DNA of 64,000 bases from an uncultured Prevotellaceae bacterium (GTDB lineage Bacteria; Bacteroidota; Bacteroidia; Bacteroidales; Bacteroidaceae). A model generated the notes under the pieces. That model was not told the origin of the DNA. It ran no database searches and saw nothing but the letters and a program-made list of their open reading frames with translations. The position numbers were made by a program, and so were the translations under genes. Below, one piece after another: positions 1 to 6,232 of this stretch; position 1 is the first letter of the stretch; each line of letters opens with the position of its first letter. The stretch is taken from contig CACYNE010000009.1 in assembly GCA_902775605.1 (NCBI GenBank), positions 1 through 64,000 on the forward strand, written 5' to 3'.

Positions 1-492
1 TCATTGCTTTTTCTTTTGAATTTCACGATAGTCAGAGAGCAGATTCCAAATACCATCTTCTGATAGTACTCCGCGTTTGAGGTCTGGGGGAAGATTCCCT
101 GTTTCATCAGCAGCGAAGTCCAATTCCCACAACTCACTGCCATAGTATTTACTGAGTTCGGCAACATCTTCTTTGATAGCCTTCAACGAAGCAGCAGACT
201 CATCCTTGATGGTAGCCAAGGCATTATTGAAGCGTTGCTCCATCCACTTGATTCGCTCAATTTGTAAAAGCTCACAAATCGAATCATCTCTGATGATCTT
301 TGGTGCAGACTTGCCTGCCAGCACCAATACCTTTTTGCCGTTGCGGTAGATATGTAGTTGGCGAGAGCGGACTACGGCTGTCAGCTCTGGATCATCCTGC
401 ATGGCTATCCATAGAGAATGATATATGCCATCCTCTTCGAATAGCTTGCGTTGCAGGTGCGAACACATATTTGTCGTGTCGATGGTTATCAT
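1..492 (-). CDS. hypothetical protein, last gene of a three-gene operon
   Basis: I do not recognise this 163-residue protein. It has no signal peptide or membrane segment and looks soluble: an N-terminal mixed region, then a charged helical stretch (about residues 85-125) that may form a coiled coil, and a lysine-rich end. The stop codon is the first triplet of the window, so the gene is complete. The frame is open upstream to 534, but that would overlap the Sel1 gene ending at 497; the methionine at 490-492 leaves a 4-nt gap and is the better start. It follows the Sel1-repeat gene and probably shares its transcript and job. Function unknown. Confidence 0.6.
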   Translation of the reverse strand: MITIDTTNMCSHLQRKLFEEDGIYHSLWIAMQDDPELTAVVRSRQLHIYRNGKKVLVLAGKSAPKIIRDDSICELLQIERIKWMEQRFNNALATIKDESAASLKAIKEDVAELSKYYGSELWELDFAADETGNLPPDLKRGVLSEDGIWNLLSDYREIQKKKQ

Positions 493-496
493 ACAT

Positions 497-1141
497 TTAA
501 TACCACTTATAACCGTGTTCCTTGCAATAGTCAATCGCGGGCTGATAGCCTTGGAAGGTGGCCTTGTGAATCCACTTCAGGCCCTTCTTCTCATCGACAG
601 GTACGCCTGTACCGGTCATCAGGAACCAGCCTGTAGCAAACTGTGCCTGGGCATCGCCACCATTAGCCGCCAGCTCATACCAGAAAGCGCATTCCTCCAA
701 GTTCTTCTCTACACCGTCGCCATTCCAAAAGGCTGCACCCACGTTCTTCTGGCTCAATACATGACCTTGGAAGGCTGCCTCACGATACCATAGGAATGCC
801 TTGTGGTGGTCACTTTCCACGCCATCGCCGAGGTAATAAGCATTGGCCACGTTCACCTGCGACTGCATGTCACCCTTGTCTGCAGCTTTCATGTACCACT
901 CGAAGGCTTTCTCCGCACTTTGCTCCACACCTTTGCCGTGAAAGTAGCACTCGCCGACGTTGAAGCAGCCATAGACATCATCCAGCTCAGCAGCCTTCAT
1001 GTACCATTCGAACGCCAGTTCAAGGCTGACCTTTACGCCAGTGCCACGCTCATAGCAGACACCGAGGTTGTTCATAGCCTTGGTATCGCCCGCATAAGCC
1101 TTTTCGCGGTAATCGTCTGCCTTGTTTCGCTCTTTTGACAT
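497..1141 (-). CDS. Sel1-like repeat (SLR) protein
   Basis: This 214-residue protein is built almost entirely of Sel1-type alpha/alpha repeats of about 36 residues, with the recurring pattern A-x-x-x-G-V-E-x-[D/S]-x-x-K-A-F-x-W-[Y/F]. At least five repeats are visible (for example A-E-K-A-F-E-W-Y-M-K-A-A occurs around residue 77). Such repeats act as protein-protein scaffolds, often in stress or signalling assemblies. There is no signal peptide, so a cytoplasmic role is likely. It starts 11 nt after the sigma-like gene and ends 4 nt before the unknown gene, so the three probably form one transcription unit. The partner is not evident. Confidence 0.85.
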   Translation of the reverse strand: MSKERNKADDYREKAYAGDTKAMNNLGVCYERGTGVKVSLELAFEWYMKAAELDDVYGCFNVGECYFHGKGVEQSAEKAFEWYMKAADKGDMQSQVNVANAYYLGDGVESDHHKAFLWYREAAFQGHVLSQKNVGAAFWNGDGVEKNLEECAFWYELAANGGDAQAQFATGWFLMTGTGVPVDEKKGLKWIHKATFQGYQPAIDYCKEHGYKWY

Positions 1142-1152
1142 ATTGTGAATTA

Positions 1153-1578
1153 TTATCTATTCAAGTATTTCCAAAGCCCGATAGAATCGTCATGATGTCG
1201 CAGTTTCTCAACGATGTCTACAAGCTGCTTTTGAACGGCTTTCTGAGTAGTTCCCATCTGCTGGGCAAGATCCTTTATAGACCGTTGCTTACATCCCATG
1301 CCGAGAGTCTGGCGAAGCAGCAGGTTCTCATCTGCTGTGAGCGCATGATTCAGCAGGCTGTTAAGCTTCTCGTACAGCTCGAACCTTGGCGCACCTGCCA
1401 AGTCAAACGGGTCGTGAGTGTCGGCAATCCCATCCAGACTGCCGTAGTTCTCCCATCTGTCCTGCATCTGCACCAGCAGATTCTCTTCGTCGTGCAACTC
1501 GCTTACGTCCATATTCATATAATTTAGGTAGCCTCTGGTATGTCGCTCCAACGTGTTGTGTAACGTACTCGGCACCAT
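1153..1578 (-). CDS. sigma-70 region 4-like helix-turn-helix protein
   Basis: This 141-residue protein has a C-terminal segment (about residues 78-132) that resembles sigma-70 region 4: a helix with L-R-Q-T-L-G-M-G, then S-I-K-D-L-A-Q-Q-M-G as the first HTH helix, a turn, and T-Q-K-A-V-Q-K-Q-L as the recognition helix, followed by E-K-L-R-H. The N-terminal half is acidic and shows no region 2, so it is not a complete sigma factor; a DNA-binding regulator or anti-sigma-like partner is more likely. The start at 1578 fits a TACCTTTG box about 40 nt upstream; a second in-frame ATG at 1518 is possible. It heads the operon with the Sel1 and unknown genes. Confidence 0.65.
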   Translation of the reverse strand: MVPSTLHNTLERHTRGYLNYMNMDVSELHDEENLLVQMQDRWENYGSLDGIADTHDPFDLAGAPRFELYEKLNSLLNHALTADENLLLRQTLGMGCKQRSIKDLAQQMGTTQKAVQKQLVDIVEKLRHHDDSIGLWKYLNR

Positions 1579-1619
1579 CTATTGGCGTATTATTTTTTCA
1601 TATATCTTATATTTGGGGG

Positions 1620-1627
1620 CAAAGGTA
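1620..1627 (-). promoter_or_regulatory. -7 box of the sigma-like/Sel1 operon
   Basis: TACCTTTG on the minus strand matches the Bacteroidetes -7 consensus TAnnTTTG and lies 42 nt upstream of the ATG at 1578. Confidence 0.6.
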
Positions 1628-1646
1628 CGAAAAATATTGGGATTTG

Positions 1647-1677
1647 TTTGTTGGAATTGAATAAATGTGTATTTTTG
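1647..1677 (+). promoter_or_regulatory. Bacteroidetes -33/-7 promoter
   Basis: TTTG at 1647-1650, a 19-nt spacer, then TATTTTTG at 1670-1677 fits the -33/-7 consensus. It overlaps the upstream part of the open frame from 1667, so the DUF6440 gene must start downstream, at 1697 or 1703. Confidence 0.65.
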
Positions 1678-1702
1678 CAGGGATTTAAAAAAAATAATGA
1701 TT

Positions 1703-1900
1703 ATGGCAAACAATAAGCGTTTTATTTGGGAGAAAGTCCAGAACGGCATCATGAAGGATGCTAGTATCCTTATTGATAAGGAGACAGGCGTAAACTATCT
1801 ATTTGTAGAGCATGGATATGCAGGTGGACTTACCCCTCTACTTGACAAAGATGGTAAGCCAGTAATTACTCCACCAAGTGAGATCATAGATAAGATGTAA
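1703..1900 (+). CDS. DUF6440 family small protein
   Basis: This 65-residue protein carries the DUF6440 hallmark: a D-K-E-T-G-V-N-Y-L-F core followed by G-Y-A-G-G-L-T-P-L-L-D and a final P-V-I-T motif. Members are short, soluble and of unknown function. The open frame extends back to 1667, but that part overlaps the promoter; ATG at 1703 (or 1697) is the likely start. It lies 15 nt before the flavin-oxidase gene, so the two are probably co-transcribed. Confidence 0.7.
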   Translation: MANNKRFIWEKVQNGIMKDASILIDKETGVNYLFVEHGYAGGLTPLLDKDGKPVITPPSEIIDKM

Positions 1901-1915
1901 TACATAAGGAATCAA

Positions 1916-2431
1916 ATGAGAAAAGCAAGCAGAGAGATGGATGCAGCCTTCGCCTTGGAGGTATTTGACAAGGCGCCATATATTACAGTCAGCTTTACGC
2001 GAGCAGATGGCACGCCTTACGGTGTACCCCTGTCGCTGGCTCGCACAGACGAAAAGACCTTCTACTTCCATTGCGCCTTGGAAGGTGACAAGTTGGACTG
2101 CATAGCCGCCAATCCGAAAGTTGCTTTGTCGGCAGTCACTAAGTGTGCCCCGACTGTTGGCCCTAAGGATGGCAGTTTCACGCTCCAGTATAAATCGGCA
2201 ATGGCTGTTGGTAAGGCTGAGATGGTGACAGATAGAGACCAAAAGATCGAGGCACTGAGAGCCATTTGTCAGCGTTTCCTTCCCAAACACATGAATGCTT
2301 TCGACGATGCTATCGCCCGTAGTCTCGAACGTACAGCAGTTGTGAAGATCACCCTGACAAAGCCTCCTACTGGCAAGCGTAAACAGTATGACAAGCAGGG
2401 AGAAGAGATGAAGTACGGACGAATGGAATAG
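1916..2431 (+). CDS. pyridoxamine 5'-phosphate oxidase-like flavoprotein (NimA-type)
   Basis: This 171-residue protein belongs to the FMN-binding split-barrel family close to NimA-type proteins. The opening M-R-K-A-S-R-E-M-D, then D-G-T-P-Y-G-V-P-L-S and Y-F-H-C-A-L-E-G-D-K are typical of the group. These proteins bind FMN (sometimes haem or F420) as dimers and reduce small substrates; Nim members reduce 5-nitroimidazoles, but family membership alone does not show resistance here. No signal peptide, so cytoplasmic. It converges with the cytochrome c biogenesis remnant at 2448. Confidence 0.8.
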   Translation: MRKASREMDAAFALEVFDKAPYITVSFTRADGTPYGVPLSLARTDEKTFYFHCALEGDKLDCIAANPKVALSAVTKCAPTVGPKDGSFTLQYKSAMAVGKAEMVTDRDQKIEALRAICQRFLPKHMNAFDDAIARSLERTAVVKITLTKPPTGKRKQYDKQGEEMKYGRME

Positions 2432-2447
2432 CCGCTACGACGGCATG

Positions 2448-2936
2448 CTATAGACACGGACTCTGTAGGGCCGGCATCAGCGCCTTGGAATGGATCTCGG
2501 GCTTGAAGAGGTTGACGCAGATGAACACCAGTGCCAAGACGGTAGAGAACGAGAGTATCCACTTGTACTTCCAGCGCGAATAGACGGTGATGCCTGCCAG
2601 CGGCAGAAAGAACGAATACCAGAGGCGCGTCTCTCCCATCGTACGAAGTGGCGGACGTTCTAAAGAGATCCACATCATCAGGATAAAGCTAAAAAACACG
2701 GCGAGTCCGATGATAGTCGATGCGTAGGCCAAGGCCGTCTTTTCGCGCCATGCCGCCCAGGCACCTACGGCCCACAGCAAGACTGCTGCTATTGCGAAAT
2801 ATATAAATTGTTCCTCTTCAGCCGTTGCATGTCGGCATTGCCCAATGTTGCGGTAGTCAGCGCGAGAAACAGTCCGAGGTGGTTCAGCAAGAAGGGAATA
2901 TCGCGATGCCAACTGTTAAAATATTAGGCCGCTACC
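2448..2936 (-). pseudogene. decayed resB/ccsA cytochrome c biogenesis remnant
   Basis: An open frame of 154 codons here is not a real gene. Its residues from about 34 on match the N-terminal half of CcsA/ResC-type proteins of Bacteroidetes: three membrane segments, E-R-P-P-L-R-T-M-G-E-T-R-L-W-Y-S-F-F, then the reading breaks off at A-L-Q-S-P where the haem-handling C-terminal domain (WGXWWxWD region) should follow. In another minus frame, 2914 to about 2816 encodes P-F-L-L-N-H-L-G-L-F-L-A-L-T-T-A-T-L-G-N and A-D-M-Q-R-L-K, a ResB-like stretch. ResB is internally deleted and joined out of frame to ccsA. The family assignment is from memory of the motifs; the frame break is seen directly. Confidence 0.75.
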
Positions 2937-2951
2937 ATTTCGTATAAAAAC

Positions 2952-2985
2952 AAAGGTGACAGGCTCCTAAGAGTCTACCACCTTT
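2952..2985 (-). terminator. hairpin, possible terminator
   Basis: AAAGGTG pairs with CACCTTT, with an inner stem AGGCTC/GAGTCT. On the minus strand the stem is followed by TTTGTTTTT, as expected for intrinsic termination. Confidence 0.45.
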
Positions 2986-3092
2986 AACCGTATTTTGTCT
3001 CCAAGCCATTAAGAAAAATATTGATTCTCAACGCTTTACATACATTTTGACACATGTATCAAATGTCATTTTGGAGTTCTCTTTCCGAGAAA

Positions 3093-3120
3093 GAAAAATG
3101 ACCGCCGTTGGGCAGTCATT
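3093..3120 (-). terminator. intrinsic terminator beyond the tRNA 3' fragment
   Basis: A 10-bp stem (AATGACTGCC with GGCGGTCATT, minus strand) and a 4-nt loop are followed by TTTTCTTTC. It is probably the original terminator of the tRNA-Arg operon, now separated from the intact tRNA by the inserted segment. Confidence 0.6.
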
Positions 3121-3130
3121 CTCTTCTTCC

Positions 3131-3156
3131 TTGTGATTCCGGCGGGATTCAAACCC
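3131..3156 (-). repeat. attachment-site-like copy of the tRNA-Arg 3' end
   Basis: These 26 nt are identical to 5995-6020, which covers the T-loop, the 3' half of the T-stem, the acceptor strand, the discriminator and three bases beyond tRNA-Arg(ACG). The rest of a tRNA is absent here. This is the arrangement left by tyrosine-recombinase integration at a tRNA 3' end. Confidence 0.65.
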
Positions 3157-3187
3157 CGTCTGTATATCAGTCCGTTAGAAGATAAAT

Positions 3188-3212
3188 TGCTACCTTTTCG
3201 ACCGTGGTAGCA
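3188..3212 (-). terminator. hairpin downstream of the propeller gene
   Basis: A perfect 7-bp stem TGCTACC/GGTAGCA with an 11-nt loop lies 26 nt after the propeller gene stop. The following tract (ATTTATCTT on the minus strand) is only moderately T-rich. Confidence 0.4.
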
Positions 3213-3237
3213 AACCACTTCTTGGAGCAAAATACAT

Positions 3238-5256
3238 TCACTTAAAAATTTTCTTCCCATTTCTAACAAACACTCCATGTGTAGGTTGCTTATGACTCCG
3301 ACCTAATAGATCATAAAATATATCAGAGGGTTTAGCGGAATAGATAGAACGGATGCCCGATGTCTTACAGTTCATACGGGCGACGGAGAGGCCTGGGCCT
3401 GGATAATGGGTGAACCAGATGAGGTCACGCTTTGGGTCGAGGGTGATTTTCGTCACCTCATTGAGGGCGATGCCAGAGTTGTCGGTGTCGTAGGTCACCC
3501 ATGAAGTTCCGTCGTAGCAGACGAGGCCGGCGTCACCGGCGGTGGCTATCCAGAGGCGATTATCGGCATCCACCTGCACGTCCCAAAAGCAGTCGCTGGG
3601 CAGCGGCGAGTTGTTGTGGTTGTAGGTCGTCCATGTGTTTCGGTCGAAACAGGTCAGTCCCAATCCATATTCTGACATCATTTTGTCGGGATAGCGAGGG
3701 TCGCGACAATTCAGCCAAAGGACGTTGTTGTTATCAATTGTTACCAAGCCCACATAATCGGACGGGAGAGAAGAGTTGGAGGTGGTGTAGTTGCTCCATT
3801 GAGTGCCGTCGAAGCAGAACAGTCCGCCGCCGCTAGTGCCACACCATAGGCGATTGCTACTATCGAAGGCCATGCTCTGAACGGACTTAGATAGGATGGA
3901 ATTGTTTTTGTTGTAGACCGTCCACGTCTCTCCGTCACGCATATAGAGGCCCTTGTTTGTGCCTATCCAGAGGCGATTTTTGCGGTCGAACTTGATGAGG
4001 TCGGCATCGGCTTCGCTAAAGGGATAGTCGGTTCTCATGTAGACCTTATTTCCTGTCTCGGTTAGTTCAACGAGGCAGGTGTCGGTAGTGAACCAAGGCC
4101 AGAGTATCCATACGTTACCATTACGGTCTGTTTCGGTCTGTGCGGTCTGCGACATAGGTTCAAACCTATAATCGTCCGTATCTATATTGTATTTCTGAAG
4201 GCCATAGAGTGAGCCAACGTAGAAATTGCCGCCTGCGTCAATACAACCGCTTCTCAAAGACATCGAATTATCATATAACAAATTGTCAATGAGGTCTACA
4301 GCAGTTAATCTATTGTCTGTGAGTTTTAGTAAGCCCTCGAAGCGTGAGCCCACATAGACGTTGTTGCCGTCGGCGGCGTCGATGGTCAACAGGTAATCGT
4401 TTGTAATATTCAGCTGATAGGGATAGGCCGTAAAGTTCGTGCCATCATACTTAGTAATAAAGCGGTCGCCAAACATCCACAGATTTCCATTCTCATCGGC
4501 CGTCAAGTCTGTGATGTTCGTCTCAGACAGACCAGAATTGTCGGGCGTGAAGTGTGTAAAATCGCTGCCATCGAACTTGACAAGCCCGTTGTTGGTCGCT
4601 ATCCACAAGTATCCGTCTTTGTCGGTTTCAATGTTATTTACCTTCCCGTATGGAATGCTGTATGGCACCAAATCACTAGACGTGAATACACAGAGGTTGT
4701 ACCTGTTCAATGCATCGTAGCACGCCACCCATATACGCCCGTCCCTGTCGGTCCTAATCTTCTTGACGTAGGCGTAAGGACTAAGCGGGTTGATATCATA
4801 TCTGGCTGTACACATCTTCCCATCGAAGGCGTACAAATATGCTATGCCACCAACGAGCATAGTTCCGTCAGTATTGAAATAGAAGCCAGATAAGTGTTGG
4901 TTGCTCAGAAATCCGGCATTCTTCATATCGAATTTCTCTATGTCGTTGCCAGTCACCTTAGCCAAGCCGTTGTACTCCGTGCCAACCCACAACTCGCCAT
5001 CATGCAGCACCATGTCGGTGATAGAATTACCCGTCATGCTTCCGTCGGCACGTTTGAGCACCGTCTGCTCGCCACTCTGCTTGTCTATCTTCACAATGCC
5101 ACCCTTTGTGCCCACATAAAGGAAGTTCTGGTCGTGGATGATTTTCATCACGAAGTTCTTGCTCGAAATGTTCCGCCAGTCCGTCAGCTGGGCGTGCGCC
5201 GATAATGCGACAAAGAAAAGGATTACAATAATGTTTGATAGACGTGACATAGACAT
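3238..5256 (-). CDS. secreted two-component-regulator-type propeller protein
   Basis: This 672-residue protein has a signal peptide (about residues 1-22, ending A-H-A-Q) followed by repeated beta-propeller blades of the Reg_prop kind, with many copies of [L/R]-W-[I/V/C]-G-T-x-x-G-L and D-x-x-[G/N]-x-[L/I]-W. The sensor kinase and HTH parts seen in hybrid two-component proteins are absent, so only the periplasmic-type propeller remains. The last 30 residues (I-F-Y-D-L-L-G-R-S then G-V-F-V-R-N-G-K-K-I-F-K) look like a short type IX secretion C-terminal tail, so a cell-surface location is likely. It begins 17 nt after the antitoxin gene with no promoter between, inside the tRNA-bounded segment. 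Its ligand is unknown. Confidence 0.8.
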   Translation of the reverse strand: MSMSRLSNIIVILFFVALSAHAQLTDWRNISSKNFVMKIIHDQNFLYVGTKGGIVKIDKQSGEQTVLKRADGSMTGNSITDMVLHDGELWVGTEYNGLAKVTGNDIEKFDMKNAGFLSNQHLSGFYFNTDGTMLVGGIAYLYAFDGKMCTARYDINPLSPYAYVKKIRTDRDGRIWVACYDALNRYNLCVFTSSDLVPYSIPYGKVNNIETDKDGYLWIATNNGLVKFDGSDFTHFTPDNSGLSETNITDLTADENGNLWMFGDRFITKYDGTNFTAYPYQLNITNDYLLTIDAADGNNVYVGSRFEGLLKLTDNRLTAVDLIDNLLYDNSMSLRSGCIDAGGNFYVGSLYGLQKYNIDTDDYRFEPMSQTAQTETDRNGNVWILWPWFTTDTCLVELTETGNKVYMRTDYPFSEADADLIKFDRKNRLWIGTNKGLYMRDGETWTVYNKNNSILSKSVQSMAFDSSNRLWCGTSGGGLFCFDGTQWSNYTTSNSSLPSDYVGLVTIDNNNVLWLNCRDPRYPDKMMSEYGLGLTCFDRNTWTTYNHNNSPLPSDCFWDVQVDADNRLWIATAGDAGLVCYDGTSWVTYDTDNSGIALNEVTKITLDPKRDLIWFTHYPGPGLSVARMNCKTSGIRSIYSAKPSDIFYDLLGRSHKQPTHGVFVRNGKKIFK

Positions 5257-5273
5257 GAGAGATATTGCGGGAA

Positions 5274-5579
5274 TTAATAGAGGGGCTTCACTACTTCCAC
5301 CCTCAATCCAAGAGCATTGATAATTCGATAAAATACTCCGACACTAGGAACGATGACTCCGTTCTCAATCTTAGAGATGTACGACTTTGTAGTGTTAGTA
5401 CGACGCGCCAACTCCTCCTGAGTTACCTTTGCCTCTTTTCTGGCATCCTGAAGTATCTGACCAGAATAAAAAGAGTAAGCAGCTTCCTCTGCTTGTATAC
5501 GCTCGGGGGTTCCCTCTTTGCCAAACTTCTCGTCAAGCACGAGGTCATAGTCAACGATTTTGTGATTGTTTGTCTGCAT
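5274..5579 (-). CDS. higA: HigA-like XRE antitoxin
   Basis: This 101-residue protein has a C-terminal XRE/Cro helix-turn-helix (about residues 44-97): V-T-Q-E-E-L-A-R-R-T as the first helix and K-S-Y-I-S-K-I-E-N-G as the recognition helix. The acidic N-terminal arm (residues 1-40) probably wraps the toxin. It overlaps the toxin gene by 29 nt, with the toxin first, the order typical of higBA. It is expected to neutralise the toxin and repress the shared promoter through the inverted repeat at 5907-5934. The gene symbol is by type, not by strict orthology. Confidence 0.75.
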   Translation of the reverse strand: MQTNNHKIVDYDLVLDEKFGKEGTPERIQAEEAAYSFYSGQILQDARKEAKVTQEELARRTNTTKSYISKIENGVIVPSVGVFYRIINALGLRVEVVKPLY

Positions 5580-5892
5580 AATATGCCTCCTTAATTTTAA
5601 TTGCCTTTTCTATTTCGTTTGTTGGTGTTTTCTGAGTCTTCTTCTGAAATCCATTGAACAGAACGACAATCTGTCCATCATCAAAGATAAAGAATACACG
5701 GTAGATATTACCACCATATTCTGTTCTCAACTCATAGACACCATCTCTGATATGCTTCACGAACTTCTTCGAAAGCCGATCCTGTGATTTCAGCAAGAGC
5801 AATCCGTATTGAATCTTCTCCTGCTCCTTTTCTTTCAGCGTGGCCATGAACGCCTCAAAATAGCCACCGTATGTAAGTATCTTACGTTTCAT
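5551..5892 (-). CDS. higB: HigB-like toxin (Gp49/RelE-ParE superfamily)
   Basis: This 113-residue protein matches the phage Gp49-like HigB toxins: a helical N-terminal part (L-K-E-K-E-Q-E-K-I-Q-Y), then K-F-V-K-H-I-R-D-G-V-Y-E-L-R and Y-R-V-F-F-I-F-D-D-G, and a C-terminal F-x-K-K-T-Q-K-T-P motif found in this group. Such toxins cleave mRNA on the ribosome. Length is normal and the frame is intact, so it is probably active. The ATG lies only 5 nt after the -7 box, so the transcript would be leaderless or nearly so. Confidence 0.8.
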   Translation of the reverse strand: MKRKILTYGGYFEAFMATLKEKEQEKIQYGLLLLKSQDRLSKKFVKHIRDGVYELRTEYGGNIYRVFFIFDDGQIVVLFNGFQKKTQKTPTNEIEKAIKIKEAYYADKQSQNR

Positions 5893-5897
5893 GGGTG

Positions 5898-5905
5898 CAA
5901 AGGTA
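5898..5905 (-). promoter_or_regulatory. -7 box of the toxin-antitoxin operon
   Basis: TACCTTTG on the minus strand, 5 nt from the toxin ATG. Confidence 0.55.
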
Positions 5906-5906
5906 T

Positions 5907-5934
5907 AAAAAGTTGTCGTATCTTACAACTTTTT
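5907..5934. promoter_or_regulatory. operator-like inverted repeat of the toxin-antitoxin operon
   Basis: A perfect 10-bp inverted repeat, aaaaagttgt and acaacttttt, separated by 8 nt, sits just upstream of the -7 box, where an autorepressor would block polymerase. A binding site for the XRE antitoxin is the natural reading. Confidence 0.6.
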
Positions 5935-5971
5935 GAATAATAATTTTATAGAAATAGCACACAAACAAAAA

Positions 5972-5994
5972 AGAGAGGTCTCAAAAACCTCTCT
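5972..5994 (-). terminator. terminator after tRNA-Arg
   Basis: AGAGAGGT pairs perfectly with ACCTCTCT around a 7-nt loop, followed on the minus strand by six T's; it begins 3 nt after the tRNA. Confidence 0.75.
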
Positions 5995-5997
5995 TTG

Positions 5998-6071
5998 TGA
6001 TTCCGGCGGGATTCAAACCCACAACCTTCTGATCCGTAGTCAGATGCTCTATTCAGTTGAGCTACGGAACC
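5998..6071 (-). tRNA. tRNA-Arg (anticodon ACG), copy 1
   Basis: A 74-nt minus-strand cloverleaf: acceptor GGTTCCG pairs with CGGAATC, anticodon loop CTACGGA in a TCTGA/TCAGA stem gives ACG, T-loop TTTGAAT, discriminator A. CCA is not encoded. The 3' end forms one side of the direct repeat bounding the 3.1-6.0 kb segment. Confidence 0.95.
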
Positions 6072-6101
6072 TCCGTTCCTTGTGTCGCAAACCATTGAAA
6101 G

Positions 6102-6175
6102 TGATTCCGGCGGGATTCAAACCCACAACCTTCTGATCCGTAGTCAGATGCTCTATTCAGTTGAGCTACGGAACC
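6102..6175 (-). tRNA. tRNA-Arg (anticodon ACG), copy 2
   Basis: Identical in sequence to the copy at 5998-6071 and separated from it by 30 nt; a tandem duplication read from right to left. Confidence 0.95.
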
Positions 6176-6232
6176 ATCGTTCCTTGTTTGCGGGTGCAAT
6201 TCTCTAAAAAAAGTGCGTTTTTGCCCGTTGCA

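Larger units (their letters stand above)
2937..3237. other. gene-free stretch with hairpins and a tRNA 3'-end fragment
   Basis: About 300 nt with no supportable gene. It holds a hairpin at 2952-2985, a minus-strand terminator at 3093-3120, a 26-nt copy of the tRNA-Arg 3' end at 3131-3156 and a hairpin at 3188-3212. Confidence 0.7.

Noticed and set aside
1667-1702. Upstream extension of the DUF6440 protein
   Set aside because: The codons overlap a good -33/-7 promoter and would not be transcribed.
2448-2912. A real 154-residue membrane protein
   Set aside because: Its first 30 codons are an out-of-frame reading of a ResB-like stretch, and it stops midway through a CcsA-type domain.
3131-3237. 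A third full tRNA gene
   Set aside because: Only the T-loop to acceptor end matches tRNA-Arg. The upstream bases do not form an acceptor, D or anticodon stem; a CTTCTAA loop is present but its flanks do not pair.
3066-3278. 70-codon minus-strand reading frame
   Set aside because: It runs through the tRNA fragment, a terminator and the end of the propeller gene, and has no recognisable protein features.
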